NCBI GenBank assembly: GCA_030278955.1
Contig: JAOANR010000011.1
Coordinates: 34,438,701-34,502,700, forward strand
Reading direction: 5' to 3'
Length of the DNA stretch: 64,000 nucleotides
Source: Hygrophila difformis
Lineage: Eukaryota > Streptophyta > Magnoliopsida > Lamiales > Acanthaceae
Every line of letters begins with the position of its first letter. Position 1 is the stretch's first letter. A program made the position numbers and the translations under genes. The notes beneath the pieces were generated by a model. The model did not search any database. It was not told the origin of the DNA and was given only the letters and a program-made list of their open reading frames with translations. This document shows positions 31,292 through 43,718 of this stretch, piece after piece.

Positions 31292-33373
31292 TGTAACACC
31301 CCCATTTTAAAAACAGCGGAAGAAGTGTGTTACCGCCACATTTTCTATTTGAGTTCAATACCAAGATGACTTAAATAGAAAATGCTAAGGCTTAAAATTT
31401 AGAATATATTTAAAATCGCAATGGCCAACCATAAAATAATAATTATCTATAAAAATCAGTTTAGTACGTACCATACTAGTTTATAAGACTAGGATAAAAT
31501 GTAATTGAATACTTAAAGTACCACTTTGACCTCGCAGGGTCGAAAAGAAATAGTGCGACATAAAAGCTTATTTCAAAAATCCCCAAAATCCCAATGCAAA
31601 TGCCAGGCCAATCTCAGTCACCTATCCTGAAAAAGAATGAAAGCAACAACATCAGCAATGCTGAGTAAGTCAATCCCCTATCCCACACATGCAGGAGACT
31701 CAGGGTTGACCCAACGACACAAAAGGATAATTATATACCGATAGTGACAATTTACCGAATTTAAATTCCAAAAATTGATAATGTAGGTAACACATATGTT
31801 AAATGAAACCAATCCAATGCACCATAATTCCATAATCCATGATCCATAATCACATGTATATATCATCTCTCGCCATGCAGAGGACTCTATAACTACAACA
31901 CCGGTGTCCTAGACTAGTACTCCGACTGTCTAGGGTTATAGACACATGCAGGCTCTACCAATAAGAGGGACAATTACCCTCATCCAATATCCAATATCCG
32001 AATAGCCATAGCTCATGCATTGGTTTCATAAAACATACTATAATTTACGAAAACCGATTTATAGAACCAACACCCGACTTATATTTACTCAACCGACTCC
32101 AAATATCCCAGACACACGAAGCAGATGAGAATCCAATTTCAGAATATTAGCAAAAGACTCCAGGGCATAGCGCAGGGATTAAAAAGGTAGCCAATCAAAT
32201 AAATAAGTGAGCATCACTGTGACCGATAGCAATTTGTACACACATATATCACACTAGCTAATTTGACTTCCAATAGGAGAAAAAAAAAGGAATGGCAAGA
32301 AACAAAGCTAATACCGCAGGGTCCCACACAATTTTCTTTGCAAACCAAGTTGATCCCTTTTGTTGTGAAATTGACTTACACGAGACACACACCAAAGTGG
32401 AGACACAGACAGTGTATATACATACCCAACACACAAATAAAACCAGTGTGTGACGAGAGACAACAGAGAGTTGAACAAAAAAAACAAGAAGACGACGACG
32501 AGGACGGTAATCAGTCTGAAGTAAATCGGGACTCAACAAAATCAACAAGAGGAAACCGAGATAAGTGCTATGCCAAGCAAGGGATGAATTTTGAAGAAAG
32601 GACGATATAAATACGATTGCAACTTTTCATACAACTGGTGCAAGATTGGGGTTTGAACAGAAAGTAAACAAGAGCAGATCATAAGCGGTGACGACGACAG
32701 AGACCAGGGTTTCCAAATGCTTTTGAAAATCTGAAGCGAAATTAGGATTTGGCATAAGAGTAAATGGGTAGTGAAATAACAAGCACAACCAATAAATCAT
32801 TGAAGCAAATTCTAGGATTCAACAACATAGCCAAAGAAAGGGATAGAGACAAAAATCAAACCGATGAGTGGAAATAGAGAATTAACTTACAAATCGTTGG
32901 TATGAACGAATCTGCAACGGGTTCACAAGATTGAAGCTTGAAGAAGTACCACAAATCCTCACAAAGAAACTGTAAGAATTATCCACGAGAAAGGAAAACG
33001 AGAAATGAAAGTTAGCATCATCACAATGCTGAGGAAGAACAAGGACGAATTAGAAGTATACCCACCACTTGCAATCTCTGGACGGAATAGGGAAAGCAGA
33101 CTGAAGAGTGGGTATTTAAAATAAGCTCAATGGGGTTTCAACTGAATACTGGATACTGAATACGGGTGAGAGATTCTTGGAAAGTGGGTTAAAAGTGGGG
33201 AAACGATTTTTCCTGAAAATATGTAGCAGTTACTAGATTGGAGACTCATTCACCCAGTCTTGCTGACCAATTTCCTTTTCTTTATTTATATATATATATA
33301 TATATATTAAAATAAAGTCAGCCAAAAATAAATTAAATCCTATATTTTCCAATTAATAATTATTGGCATCACA
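31292..33373 (-). repeat. 3' LTR of chromovirus 2
   Basis: 2,082 bp. Read on the minus strand it begins TGTGATGCCAATAATTATTA and ends GGGGGTGTTACA. It has a (TA)n run near its start (33,284-33,307). Small ORFs in it repeat unchanged in the other LTR and are not taken as genes. Confidence 0.94.
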
Positions 33374-33385
33374 ATCTACCCACCT
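33374..33385 (-). promoter_or_regulatory. Polypurine tract of chromovirus 2
   Basis: On the minus strand AAGGTGGGTAGAT abuts the TG of the 3' LTR. It is weaker in purines than the tract of chromovirus 1. Confidence 0.75.
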
Positions 33386-33504
33386 TAACAAAAACTTCGT
33401 CCTCGAAGTTGGTTAGAATATGCCGTTTCCAAAAATTAGACGTAGAATATAATACTAACCTTATATTGTCAAGTCGTCACATCCTCACCACCTTGGATAA
33501 ATAG

Positions 33505-36500
33505 TTATGTCCGCATAACTTGTTCACTAGCTTCGATGAATAACTCTGGGTATTTTGCCTTTACATCTTCCTCCATTTCCCATGTAGCTTCTTCATAGTC
33601 GTGGTTTGACCATAAAACTTTAACCATGCGAATTGTTCGATTCCTTGTTGCTTTCTCTTTTGTATCCAGGATGCGCATCGGACGTACCTCGTATGTCAAG
33701 TCTTCGTCCAACTCAATGACTTCCGGTTGGAGAATATGAGAGGGGTCATGATGATATTTCTTCAATTGAGATATATGAAAAACATTATGTACTCGTGCAA
33801 GCTCCACTGGTAAGGCGAGTCGGTAGGCAAGATTTCCTACTCGCTCAACAACCTCGTAAGGGCCAATATATCGTGGGCTTAACTTCCCACGCTTCCCAAA
33901 ACGCATCACTCCTCGCATTGGCGATATTTTCAATAAGACCTTATCACGAACCTCGAATTCTCCCATTTGGCGGCGTTGATCGGCATAGCTCTTTTGTCGA
34001 TCTTGAGCTGCTTTCATCTTCTGTTGAATGACTTCAATTGCTTCGACTGAGTCATCAATAAGTTGTGGTCCCACGACCACTGCCTCCGTATCATCCCTCC
34101 AACATAATGGGCTTCGGCACCGTCGTCCATATAATGCTTCAAACGGTGCCATCCCAATACTTGAGTGGTAGCTATTATTATAGGAAAACTCGATTAGGGG
34201 CAATCGATCTTCCCAACTACCTTTGAATTCTAGGACGCATGCGCGTAACATGTCCTCCAGTGTTTATATTGTTCTCTCAGTTTGACCGTCTGTCATGGGA
34301 TGGAATGCAGTGCTCATCTTTAGCTTAGTCCCAAAAGCTTCTTGCAACTTTGTCCAGAAATTTGAGACAAATCGACTGTCCCGATCAGACACGATGTCTT
34401 GAGGTATTCCATGCCTTCTCACCACATTATCAACATATGCCTTCGCTAGTTGATCCATGGTCCATGTGTCCTTCATGGGTATAAAAATAGCAGCTTTAGT
34501 GAGTCGGTCAACAATTACCCATATTTTGTTCATACCCCTCAATGTCTTCGGTAGTCCAGATATGAAATCCATAGAGATGCTCTCCCATTTCCATGATGGA
34601 ATCTCCAATGGTTGCATAAAGCCCAACGGCTTCTTACGCTCAGCTTTTACTTTCTGACATGTCAAGCACTTTGACACAAACTCACTTACTTCTTGCTTCA
34701 TCCTTGGCCACCAGAACACTTCTTTCAGATCTTTATACAGTTTTCCTTCCCCAGGGTGCACTGAATATGGTGTGTTGTGCCCTTCCTCCATAATCCTTTG
34801 TTTCAACTCCACACACTTTTTCGGTACGCACCATCGTCCTTGATAACGAATAGTCCCATCTTCATGAATTTTGAACTCGTCTGCCTTGCCTTGCGCTATC
34901 TTCTCTTTGATTCTTTCAAGTTTCACATCTCCAGGTTGAGCTTCACGAATCTCATCGAATAGTGTTGGTTTGATGGTTAAGTTGTTCAACATAGCCAACA
35001 CTGTTCCTTGATGAACAAGCTCAATATCCAACCGAACCAAATCCATATAGAGCTCAGAAGGCAGTATTCTTGTGTTTGCCAAATGTTTCGTCTTACGACT
35101 TAGTGCATCAGCCACCACATTTGCCTTCCCTTCATGGTAAGCAATGTCTAGGTCATAGTCTTTAATGAGCTCGAGCCACCGTCTTTGCCTCATATTCAAC
35201 TCTTTTTGTGTGAAGATGTATTTCAAGCTCTTATGATCAGTAAATATCCTACATGTTCGCCCATATAGGTAGTGCCGCCAGATCTTTAAGGCAAACACCA
35301 CAGCTGCTAGTTCCAAGTCGTGTGTAGGATAATTCTCTTCATGTGGCCTCAATTGTCGCGAGGCATAAGCTATGACCTTCCGTTGTTGCATCAGAACACA
35401 ACCAAGTCCAAATTTTGATGCATCACTGTATATCTCAAAGTCTTCTTTGTCGTTTGGCAAAGTGAGAACAGGTGCTGAAGTGAGCAACTTCTTTAGCTCT
35501 TGAAAGGCTTGTTCACACTGCTCCGTCCATTGATACCTCAACCCCTTTTTTAGCATTTGAGTCAAGGGTCGAGCAATTTTGGAGAAGTCCTTAATAAACC
35601 TCCGATAATATCCTGCCAAACCCAGAAAACTTCGAATCTCCGTTTGGCTCTTCGGTACAGACCATTCGGCAACTACTGCTACCTTTGTCGGATCCACTGA
35701 TACTCCTTCAGCTGAAACAATGTGACCTAAGAATGCCACTTTATCTAGCCAAAACTCGCATTTCGACAGTTTAGCATAGAGTTGGTGCTTTCTCAACAAT
35801 TCCAACACTTGTCGTAGGTGCTGCGCATGCTCTTCTGCATTCCTTGAATATATCAAGATATCATCAATGAAGACGACTACGCATTGGTCCAACAGTTCCC
35901 GAAAGACATTGTTCATCAGTCCCATAAAGGCTGCTGGTGCGTTCGTCAAGCCGAAGGACATCACCGTAAATTCATAGTGGCCGTACCTTGTACGAAAAGC
36001 TGTCTTAGGTATATCTCTCTCTGCCACTCGCAACTGGTGATACCCTGATCGCAGGTCAATTTTTGAAAAGACTCGTGCACCCTTTAACTGGTCAAACAGG
36101 TCGTCTATCCGCGGTAGAGGATACTTGTTTTTAACCGTTACTTGGTTCAGTCCCCGATAATCAATGCATAGCCTCATCCCTCCATCCTTCTTTCTGACAA
36201 AGAGCACTGGAGCTCCCCACGGTGAAGTGCTCGGTCGAATATATCCTTTACTCAGCAACTCTTCTAATTGATCTTTCAATTCTTTCATCTCAGCCGGAGC
36301 TAATCGATATGGAGCTTTTGAGATTGGCTCTGTTCCAGGCACCACATCAATCGTGAAGTCTACATCTCGAACAGGTGGCATCCCGGGTATCTCTTCAGGA
36401 AAGATGTCCGGGTATTCCTTGATCACCGGTATCGACTCCAATCCTTCTTCCTTAGCTTGCATGTTGTGCACATGACACATAAACAATGGGTATCCTTTAC

Positions 36501-38172
36501 GTAGCATCGTTCCCAATTGTGGAGCTGTCACCCACTTAGTAGTCGGCTTACGCGGGTTCACATAGTATGCCACCTTCTCTCCCTTTGGTCCTCGTAGGAC
36601 CACCTTCTGCTTCTGACAGTCGATCCTTGCCTTGAATTGTGTTAGCCAATCCATCCCAAGGATAATGTCAAAATCCCTCAGGTCAAATTCTGCCACTGAT
36701 GCCGGGAAGACTACTCCTTCTATGGTGATAGGGACATCAGTATATCTTTTCTTACAGGGAATTACGTCCCCTGATGGTAGTGAAATCCCTAGTGTGATAG
36801 ACTTAGGTGGTGGAAGTTGTAGACTCTTAACTACTCGAGATGCCATAAACGAACAGCTTGCACCAGAATCAAATAATATATGAACAGGTACACCAAGTAT
36901 TAAAAATGTACCTTGCAAGACATCGGCTTGTTGCTCCGGTAAATCCGCCTGATTAATCACATTGAGGCGCCCCTGCTGCTCGAATCGGTTTCCTCCACGG
37001 TTCTGATCATTACCACCCTGATTTCCATTTCCTTGCTGTTGCTGATATGGACGCTGATTATTCCCATTGCGGTTTCCGTTCCAATTCCTATTTCCATTCC
37101 AATTCCCATTTCCGTTCCTCCGATACTGATTATTCTGTCCTTGCTGGTATTGTTGTTGTTGCTGTCTCGGACCTCTGTTCAGATCCTCTCGTATCGTGAT
37201 CCTATCAATGCGAGTGTGGCACTCCTTAGCAAAGTGTCCCTCTTTGCCGCATCGGTTACATGCTGTTGGGCTGGGGCATTCTTTCACCAAATGTCGCCGA
37301 TTGCACTTCGAACAAGGGGTCAAGATTCTTCCCCTTTCTTCCCTTCTTTGTCCTCCACCTCTGTGGTCACGTTCTTGCCTTGGAGGGTTGTTATCATTCC
37401 TTCCAATTTCAATCCTTCCCCTTTTCTCTTGAGTCTGTCTTTCATTCAGTTTCCTTTTATGCTCTTGAACTCGAGCAACTGCACATGCTCGATCATAGAT
37501 CTTTTGGAGACTTGAGAATTGTTTACCTCCTAGTCCCTCCCGAATTGCCAAGTTCAGACCCAACTCAAACTTTTGTGCCTTGTCATGATCAGTTGGCACC
37601 AAAGCTGGAGCAAAATTCAGTAGCTCAGTGAACTGCACGTAGTATTCATGCACACTCATCTTTCCTTGTCGCAACGTTATGAACTCCTCATATTTTGCAT
37701 TTTTAACGCTCATCGGATAGAATCTCTTCCTTAAGGCCTCCTTGAACTCATCCCATCCATATTCCGCAGTTTGATCTTGGATGTGTAGTCTCCACCACTT
37801 ATCAGCTGCTTTTCTCAGAAAATAGGTTGCTACCTCCACCCTTTGGTCATCCGGACATTTTATTGCTGTGAGTAGCTTATCCAGTGTATCAATCCATTCT
37901 TCCAGCTTTTCAGGGTCTTCCTGTCCTTCATAGGTTGGGGGCCGATGTTTGAGAACCACATCGAGGTAGTCAATTGGCGCCGGTGTCGGTGGTACGACAG
38001 GAGCAGCTTGTGTATCACCCCTTTGCCTATGAAGGTCGGCACTCAGCATAACCACCATTTGTTCAAGAACCCTTAATCGTTCCCTATCATTGTTTGGAAG
38101 AGGTGCATTGAAAGGATTAGGTTGATCTCCCGCTGGGTCAACTTCGCGGTCATCTGCCTGATTGTTGGCCAT
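33505..38172 (-). pseudogene. gag-pol: gag-pol of chromovirus 2, one premature stop
   Basis: One frame of 1,556 codons, from ATG at 38,172 to the stop at 33,505, broken only by TAA at 34,264-34,266. Domains by residue: Gag about 75-220 ([27 protein letters not shown]), zinc knuckles 287-299 ([13 protein letters not shown]) and 305-318 ([14 protein letters not shown]), a Gly/Asn-rich linker 335-400, protease 434-442 (LFDSGASCS), RT with FIDD at 768-771, RNase H near 890 ([11 protein letters not shown]), integrase finger with both His ([12 protein letters not shown]) and CLTCQK, and core D, D and E. The stop falls two codons after the catalytic Glu (DGQTERT). The remaining 248 codons carry the integrase C-terminal region and the chromodomain (VKVLWSNHDYEEATWEMEED). 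The stop codon fits a single C-to-T change from a Gln codon. A truncated Pol with a complete DDE triad could still be made. Confidence 0.93.
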
Positions 38173-38298
38173 TCTGCTTCACACGCACACAATACATAAG
38201 TTCTTGTTTGAGTATTCCAGAAAATGTAGCAGATATAAAAAAAAAAGGGGACATAGAAATATCATATAGACGAAACGAAATCATAATAGTAAAAGTGA

Positions 38299-38628
38299 TC
38301 ATTCACTCCTCTTCGTACTCCTCATCGGGGTTGAGTCACTTTGATTTGCTACACATTGTAGTATGCGCGTTTTAATTTCCGCCAACCGAGTATTGGTAGC
38401 GGCCCTATCCTTCTTGGCTTTCGCAACAAAGTTGCGGGCATCCTCTATGCGTTTGTTCACACGTTCCTCGAGTGTTGCCATTAAGGTTTCGTTTCTTTGC
38501 TGAAGCCTTTGGTTCCGCTCATTGGATCGTTTCAGCTCTTCTTGAGTTTCATCTAACCTCTTTACGAGGTGTGGTACCATACCCAAAAGATCATCAATGA
38601 CCTTGTCCCGACTATTCCCGTCAGCCAT
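38299..38628 (-). CDS. Extra ORF before gag in chromovirus 2, coiled-coil
   Basis: A complete 109-aa ORF between primer site and gag on the sense strand of the element, ending 126 nt before the gag ATG. It starts MADGNSRDKVIDDLLGMVPH and is dominated by a charged coiled-coil (KRLDETQEELKRSNERNQRL, NETLMATLEERVNKRI) with a basic end. It lacks the acidic Pro-rich tail of the corresponding ORF in chromovirus 1, and I see no clear residue-level identity between them, only position, size class and coiled-coil nature. Intact in a nearly new insertion, it is likely a functional element gene of unknown role. Confidence 0.65.
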   Translation of the reverse strand: MADGNSRDKVIDDLLGMVPHLVKRLDETQEELKRSNERNQRLQQRNETLMATLEERVNKRIEDARNFVAKAKKDRAATNTRLAEIKTRILQCVANQSDSTPMRSTKRSE

Positions 38629-38755
38629 CTAAATAATCCAAGTCCAACATCATATCATATACCCATAATTATCAACAAGTTAGACATGCAATATGGATGC
38701 AAATGCCCACCCCCAAAATTTAAAAATATTTAATCCACTATTTATAATTTAATGC

Positions 38756-38767
38756 ATAATAATAATA

Positions 38768-38816
<49 letters not shown>

Positions 38817-38830
38817 TAATAATAATAATA
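38756..38830. repeat. (AAT)n microsatellite in the leader of chromovirus 2
   Basis: About 24 AAT triplets with two interruptions between the primer site and the extra ORF. A forward ORF encoding polyasparagine here is an artefact of the repeat. Confidence 0.95.
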
Positions 38831-38978
38831 ACCATGCGATAACAAGAATGATAATTACACAACTATGTTATAAACGGCTTTACCAAAAACTTTATGTTAA
38901 AATTATGCAAGGTTTTAAAATTCTAAACCATACTAGAATAATAATTAAATATATATATTTAACATATTTAAAAATATC

Positions 38979-38990
38979 GCTCTGATACCA
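38979..38990 (-). promoter_or_regulatory. Primer-binding site of chromovirus 2
   Basis: The minus strand reads TGGTATCAGAGC, complementary to initiator methionine tRNA, three bases after the end of the 5' LTR. Confidence 0.93.
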
Positions 38991-38993
38991 CTT

Positions 38994-41075
38994 TGTAACA
39001 CCCCCATTTTAAAAACAGCGGAAGAAGTGTGTTACCGCCACATTTTCTATTTGAGTTCAATACCAAGATGACTTAAATAGAAAATGCTAAGGCTTAAAAT
39101 TTAGAATATATTTAAAATCGCAATGGCCAACCATAAAATAATAATTATCTATAAAAATCAGTTTAGTACGTACCATACTAGTTTATAAGACTAGGATAAA
39201 ATGTAATTGAATACTTAAAGTACCACTTTGACCTCGCAGGGTCGAAAAGAAATAGTGCGACATAAAAGCTTATTTCAAAAATCCCCAAAATCCCAATGCA
39301 AATGCCAGGCCAATCTCAGTCACCTATCCTGAAAAAGAATGAAAGCAACAACATCAGCAATGCTGAGTAAGTCAATCCCCTATCCCACACATGCAGGAGA
39401 CTCAGGGTTGACCCAACGACACAAAAGGATAATTATATACCGATAGTGACAATTTACCGAATTTAAATTCCAAAAATTGATAATGTAGGTAACACATATG
39501 TTAAATGAAACCAATCCAATGCACCATAATTCCATAATCCATGATCCATAATCACATGTATATATCATCTCTCGCCATGCAGAGGACTCTATAACTACAA
39601 CACCGGTGTCCTAGACTAGTACTCCGACTGTCTAGGGTTATAGACACATGCAGGCTCTACCAATAAGAGGGACAATTACCCTCATCCAATATCCAATATC
39701 CGAATAGCCATAGCTCATGCATTGGTTTCATAAAACATACTATAATTTACGAAAACCGATTTATAGAACCAACACCCGACTTATATTTACTCAACCGACT
39801 CCAAATATCCCAGACACACGAAGCAGATGAGAATCCAATTTCAGAATATTAGCAAAAGACTCCAGGGCATAGCGCAGGGATTAAAAAGGTAGCCAATCAA
39901 ATAAATAAGTGAGCATCACTGTGACCGATAGCAATTTGTACACACATATATCACACTAGCTAATTTGACTTCCAATAGGAGAAAAAAAAAGGAATGGCAA
40001 GAAACAAAGCTAATACCGCAGGGTCCCACACAATTTTCTTTGCAAACCAAGTTGATCCCTTTTGTTGTGAAATTGACTTACACGAGACACACACCAAAGT
40101 GGAGACACAGACAGTGTATATACATACCCAACACACAAATAAAACCAGTGTGTGACGAGAGACAACAGAGAGTTGAACAAAAAAAACAAGAAGACGACGA
40201 CGAGGACGGTAATCAGTCTGAAGTAAATCGGGACTCAACAAAATCAACAAGAGGAAACCGAGATAAGTGCTATGCCAAGCAAGGGATGAATTTTGAAGAA
40301 AGGACGATATAAATACGATTGCAACTTTTCATACAACTGGTGCAAGATTGGGGTTTGAACAGAAAGTAAACAAGAGCAGATCATAAGCGGTGACGACGAC
40401 AGAGACCAGGGTTTCCAAATGCTTTTGAAAATCTGAAGCGAAATTAGGATTTGGCATAAGAGTAAATGGGTAGTGAAATAACAAGCACAACCAATAAATC
40501 ATTGAAGCAAATTCTAGGATTCAACAACATAGCCAAAGAAAGGGATAGAGACAAAAATCAAACCGATGAGTGGAAATAGAGAATTAACTTACAAATCGTT
40601 GGTATGAACGAATCTGCAACGGGTTCACAAGATTGAAGCTTGAAGAAGTACCACAAATCCTCACAAAGAAACTGTAAGAATTATCCACGAGAAAGGAAAA
40701 CGAGAAATGAAAGTTAGCATCATCACAATGCTGAGGAAGAACAAGGACGAATTAGAAGTATACCCACCACTTGCAATCTCTGGACGGAATAGGGAAAGCA
40801 GACTGAAGAGTGGGTATTTAAAATAAGCTCAATGGGGTTTCAACTGAATACTGGATACTGAATACGGGTGAGAGATTCTTGGAAAGTGGGTTAAAAGTGG
40901 GGAAACGATTTTTCCTGAAAATATATAGCAGTTACTAGATTGGAGACTCATTCACCCAGTCTTGCTGACCAATTTCCTTTTCTTTATTTATATATATATA
41001 TATATATATTAAAATAAAGTCAGCCAAAAATAAATTAAATCCTATATTTTCCAATTAATAATTATTGGCATCACA
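38994..41075 (-). repeat. 5' LTR of chromovirus 2
   Basis: The 2,082-bp twin of 31,292-33,373. It supplies the element's promoter and is oriented like the host gene. Confidence 0.94.
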
Positions 41076-41462
41076 GTTTCAAAGGCCTAAAGCATAAAAT
41101 TTAGAAACACTGACGTAATAAAAAACTAAAGAACAGAGCAAAAATAATGTACATCATTATCAATCCAACGATAGTAAGTTTGCTTTGTCCCATTTGCCTT
41201 ATTTGATTGTTCAGTCTACTTTGTTATGTTTTCTTATTTGGTAAAATTTACTGACTTAATACTAGTTCTATTTTTTTTAAAAAAAAATATATATATATAT
41301 TTCATTCCAACTGGGTACATAATCCATTGCACACTTTTAACGACTAATGACACTCTAATTCAGTAAAGTAAAAATTATAAAACAATCGATATCCTTAAAC
41401 TACATGATTAGGCCAATCAAAAAATACCTCACTTGACTAGGTTTTTTTATATATATATAATA

Positions 41463-41737
41463 CTTCATCCGTTTCTCTTTTATTTGCCCCATTTAGGTTT
41501 TGGCTACTGTTCACACACACTTTGACTTAAAGTTTTATCATAGTTATACAAGTTAAAATATAACCAAGTGGGATCTTGTTAGATCCGTCTCGTCGTGTAG
41601 ATTTAAAATATCGAACTTTTAGAATTTTTACTTGTACCGAACTTGAGTTATTAATGATTTAAAATATCCATTGGACTGCGTGCATTGTGGGTCCGTAGCA
41701 AATATATAAAAATAAAATAAAATAAAAACGGAGTAAG
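41463..41737. mobile_element. Stowaway-type MITE in intron 2
   Basis: 275 bp with ends CTTCATCCGTTTC and the inverted AAAACGGAGTAAG, bordered by TA (41,461 and 41,738). The pattern is that of Tc1/mariner Stowaway MITEs. It is non-coding and not closely similar to the MITE in the giant inverted repeat. Confidence 0.75.
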
Positions 41738-42553
41738 TATATAACTACGAAAAAAATGGGCCAAAGTTGAATAAAGAAGTGAAATAATTTTTCAAAACCA
41801 TAAATAAATGTATAGCTCATTACTCCTATTACCTACAAGCTATCAAGCTACAAATAATCCTCAATCATTAACCCTCCACCAACTAGATAAATTCATGTGC
41901 CCAAAATCCAAGGGGGCATGCTAACTTGGATGGAATGAGTATTTTCCTAGCTACTATAGCATATTGGAACTGGAACATGGTAATACGATTGGAATACAAT
42001 GTCTTGTTTATACCATTTTTATAGCCCCTCAATTTTACATACTCTATTGTGCCATATGGCATGTTAATCTAAGTACAGTGCCGAAGAAATTTTTCACAGC
42101 ACTTATTGTCAAATACCAGTTATATATAGAATTTTAATGGATCAAATTAAACTAAACTAACATTAGTACCAGAATAGAAAATTAAATTCCAAAGATCATA
42201 TTATTTATATAAAGGACTTCAAAATTTTCTACAACACGATGTAACAGAAAAATTATATGCTTGAAGTTATCATGGTCATGCATCCATGAATACCAAGCAC
42301 AATTGCACAAGATAAAAATGCTCTAAGCGTGAATAGATATCGCCAGGGAACATACAAACCCAGGAAGCAAAGAACAGATTTTCTGCAAGATGTCTTATTG
42401 TGTTCTAAAAACTGATACACATTTTGGTTGAGTTCCATTTTGAGTTAAACATAAAGCCAAGCTAGACTTGATTCTTATCCATAATCAATGACAATGAGAT
42501 CCTAACAATTTGACTTCAACACAAAATAAATTTAACCAAAAAAAGGAAATTAC

Positions 42554-42768
42554 CTTAACCTCCCTATGAAGTTTGCTTTCCCAAATGCACAGTTTCTCCA
42601 GAGTCAATGAAAGGTTGCACGAACTCGTGTTTGTTTCATTCGAATGATCCTGGCAAGTGATGCTCACACTTTTCAGAATCCTACGAGGCAATCTTCTTAA
42701 GATCCCACTAGCCAGGGCTGATATTATTCTCGATGAATTTGCATATAATTTATTGCAAAATGAATACC
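42554..42768 (-). CDS. DUF630-DUF632 protein, exon 2
   Basis: 215 nt from acceptor AACAG (42,769) to donor AAG|GTAATT (42,553). It encodes YSFCNKLYANSSRIISALAS, then SSCNLSLTLEKLCIWESKLH and REVK. It belongs to the first third of the DUF632 domain; SLTLEKL-WE-KL is its recognisable signature. Phase 1 with exon 1 and phase 0 with exon 3 keep the frame open. The linker before SLTLEKL is variable in the family. Confidence 0.85.
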
Positions 42769-43718
42769 CTGTTCGTTGCCATGAAAAAAACACAATAGAT
42801 AGCTTTAGAATAAACTCAAAGTCAAATTATGGTTTAAAAATTTCAAACACGTGTACTTCCAACATTTCAATATATTAATTGTTAAAGCAGTTGAGGATAA
42901 GCCAAAAAGTGAACTCATTAACTTGAATATTTTACACTTGAGCACATGCAAGCAATATCAAGTTTCAAAGCTGCATCTGTCAGTTATTACAACATAGTAA
43001 TACTCAATCTCTTACTTAGGATTCTACTTTTTGGAAAAAAAATTGATCATAACTCAATGCAAGATCAGATAGATGAGTTAGGAAAGTAGAAACCACTCCC
43101 CATAAGTTGCCACATCCATCTCTCGTAGTTTCTTAAATGTAAAACACAAGTAAAATAAATAAATGCAGGGAACATTTATCATATTGCTTGGCAGAAAGCT
43201 AGTACCATGCTCCTTTGCATTTAAAATGTGAGTTAATTGCCTTTAACGTAAAATACTGGAAGAAGTTTATGCGATTATGATGCATTTATTTTCTTCTTGC
43301 TATTTCTATCATCTTGACAAATTCTATTATTCATATCTTGCATCCACGTATCTAATACATGTGATATTAACGATGCAGAAAATCTTATAAATATCGTACA
43401 AATGATCAGCCACCTGTCCCCGTCACTGCCAACAATAAATTGCATGCTTATGTTATATAGCTATGTACTATCTAATATGTCTGCATGCAAAAGAAACAAG
43501 AAACGCGACATCAGTAAATAATATGCAACCCAAGCCAAACAAGTTCCCTCTCCTCACCCCATTTTGATATACAAAAACAAAGTCATTCAATGCATCGTAT
43601 TTGGAGCACAATTCACATAATTCAAAACATGTATATTCTCCATTCAGTTCACAAACAAAAACCTAAAGAGCGACGCAGAAAAAGAACCATTTAATTTTCA
43701 ACTTCAAAAAACTTGTAC
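42769..43718 (-). other. Intron 1 of the DUF630-DUF632 gene
   Basis: 950 bp with a GTACAAG donor and an AACAG acceptor, AT-rich. No embedded gene or element boundary is recognised. Confidence 0.8.

Larger units (their letters stand above)
31287..41080 (-). mobile_element. Complete young Ty3/gypsy chromovirus 2 in intron 2
   Basis: A full LTR retrotransposon (31,292-41,075, 9,784 bp) flanked by GTTTC on both sides (31,287-31,291 and 41,076-41,080). In sense order: 5' LTR 41,075-38,994, initiator-Met primer site, coiled-coil ORF, single gag-pol frame, polypurine tract, 3' LTR 33,373-31,292. Both LTRs are 2,082 bp and I found only one difference (G33,223 versus A40,925), so insertion is very recent. 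The coding frame is complete except for one TAA inside integrase. The element lies in the same transcriptional orientation as the DUF630-DUF632 gene that hosts it. It is related to, but clearly distinct from, the element at 2,411. Confidence 0.95.
27654..42553 (-). other. Intron 2 of the DUF630-DUF632 gene, 14.9 kb
   Basis: The intron runs from GTAATT (42,553) to ATGTAG (27,654). It contains a complete same-strand LTR retrotransposon (31,292-41,075), a Stowaway MITE, a GA microsatellite and a 120-bp tandem duplication. Without the retrotransposon and one copy of its target duplication it would be about 5.1 kb. Coding sequence on both sides is in phase and undamaged, so the gene may still be spliced correctly if the element's own polyadenylation signals are skipped. 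Confidence 0.85.

Noticed and set aside
32258..32610. 96- and 115-codon ORFs in the chromovirus 2 LTR (also 39,960-40,312)
   Set aside because: Antiparallel overlap and identical in both LTRs because of LTR identity, not coding constraint.
34264..34266. Programmed readthrough stop in gag-pol
   Set aside because: It lies inside integrase, not at a gag/pol border, and the frame is otherwise that of a single polyprotein.
38752..38985. Polyasparagine ORF
   Set aside because: Translation of an (AAT)n microsatellite in the element's leader.
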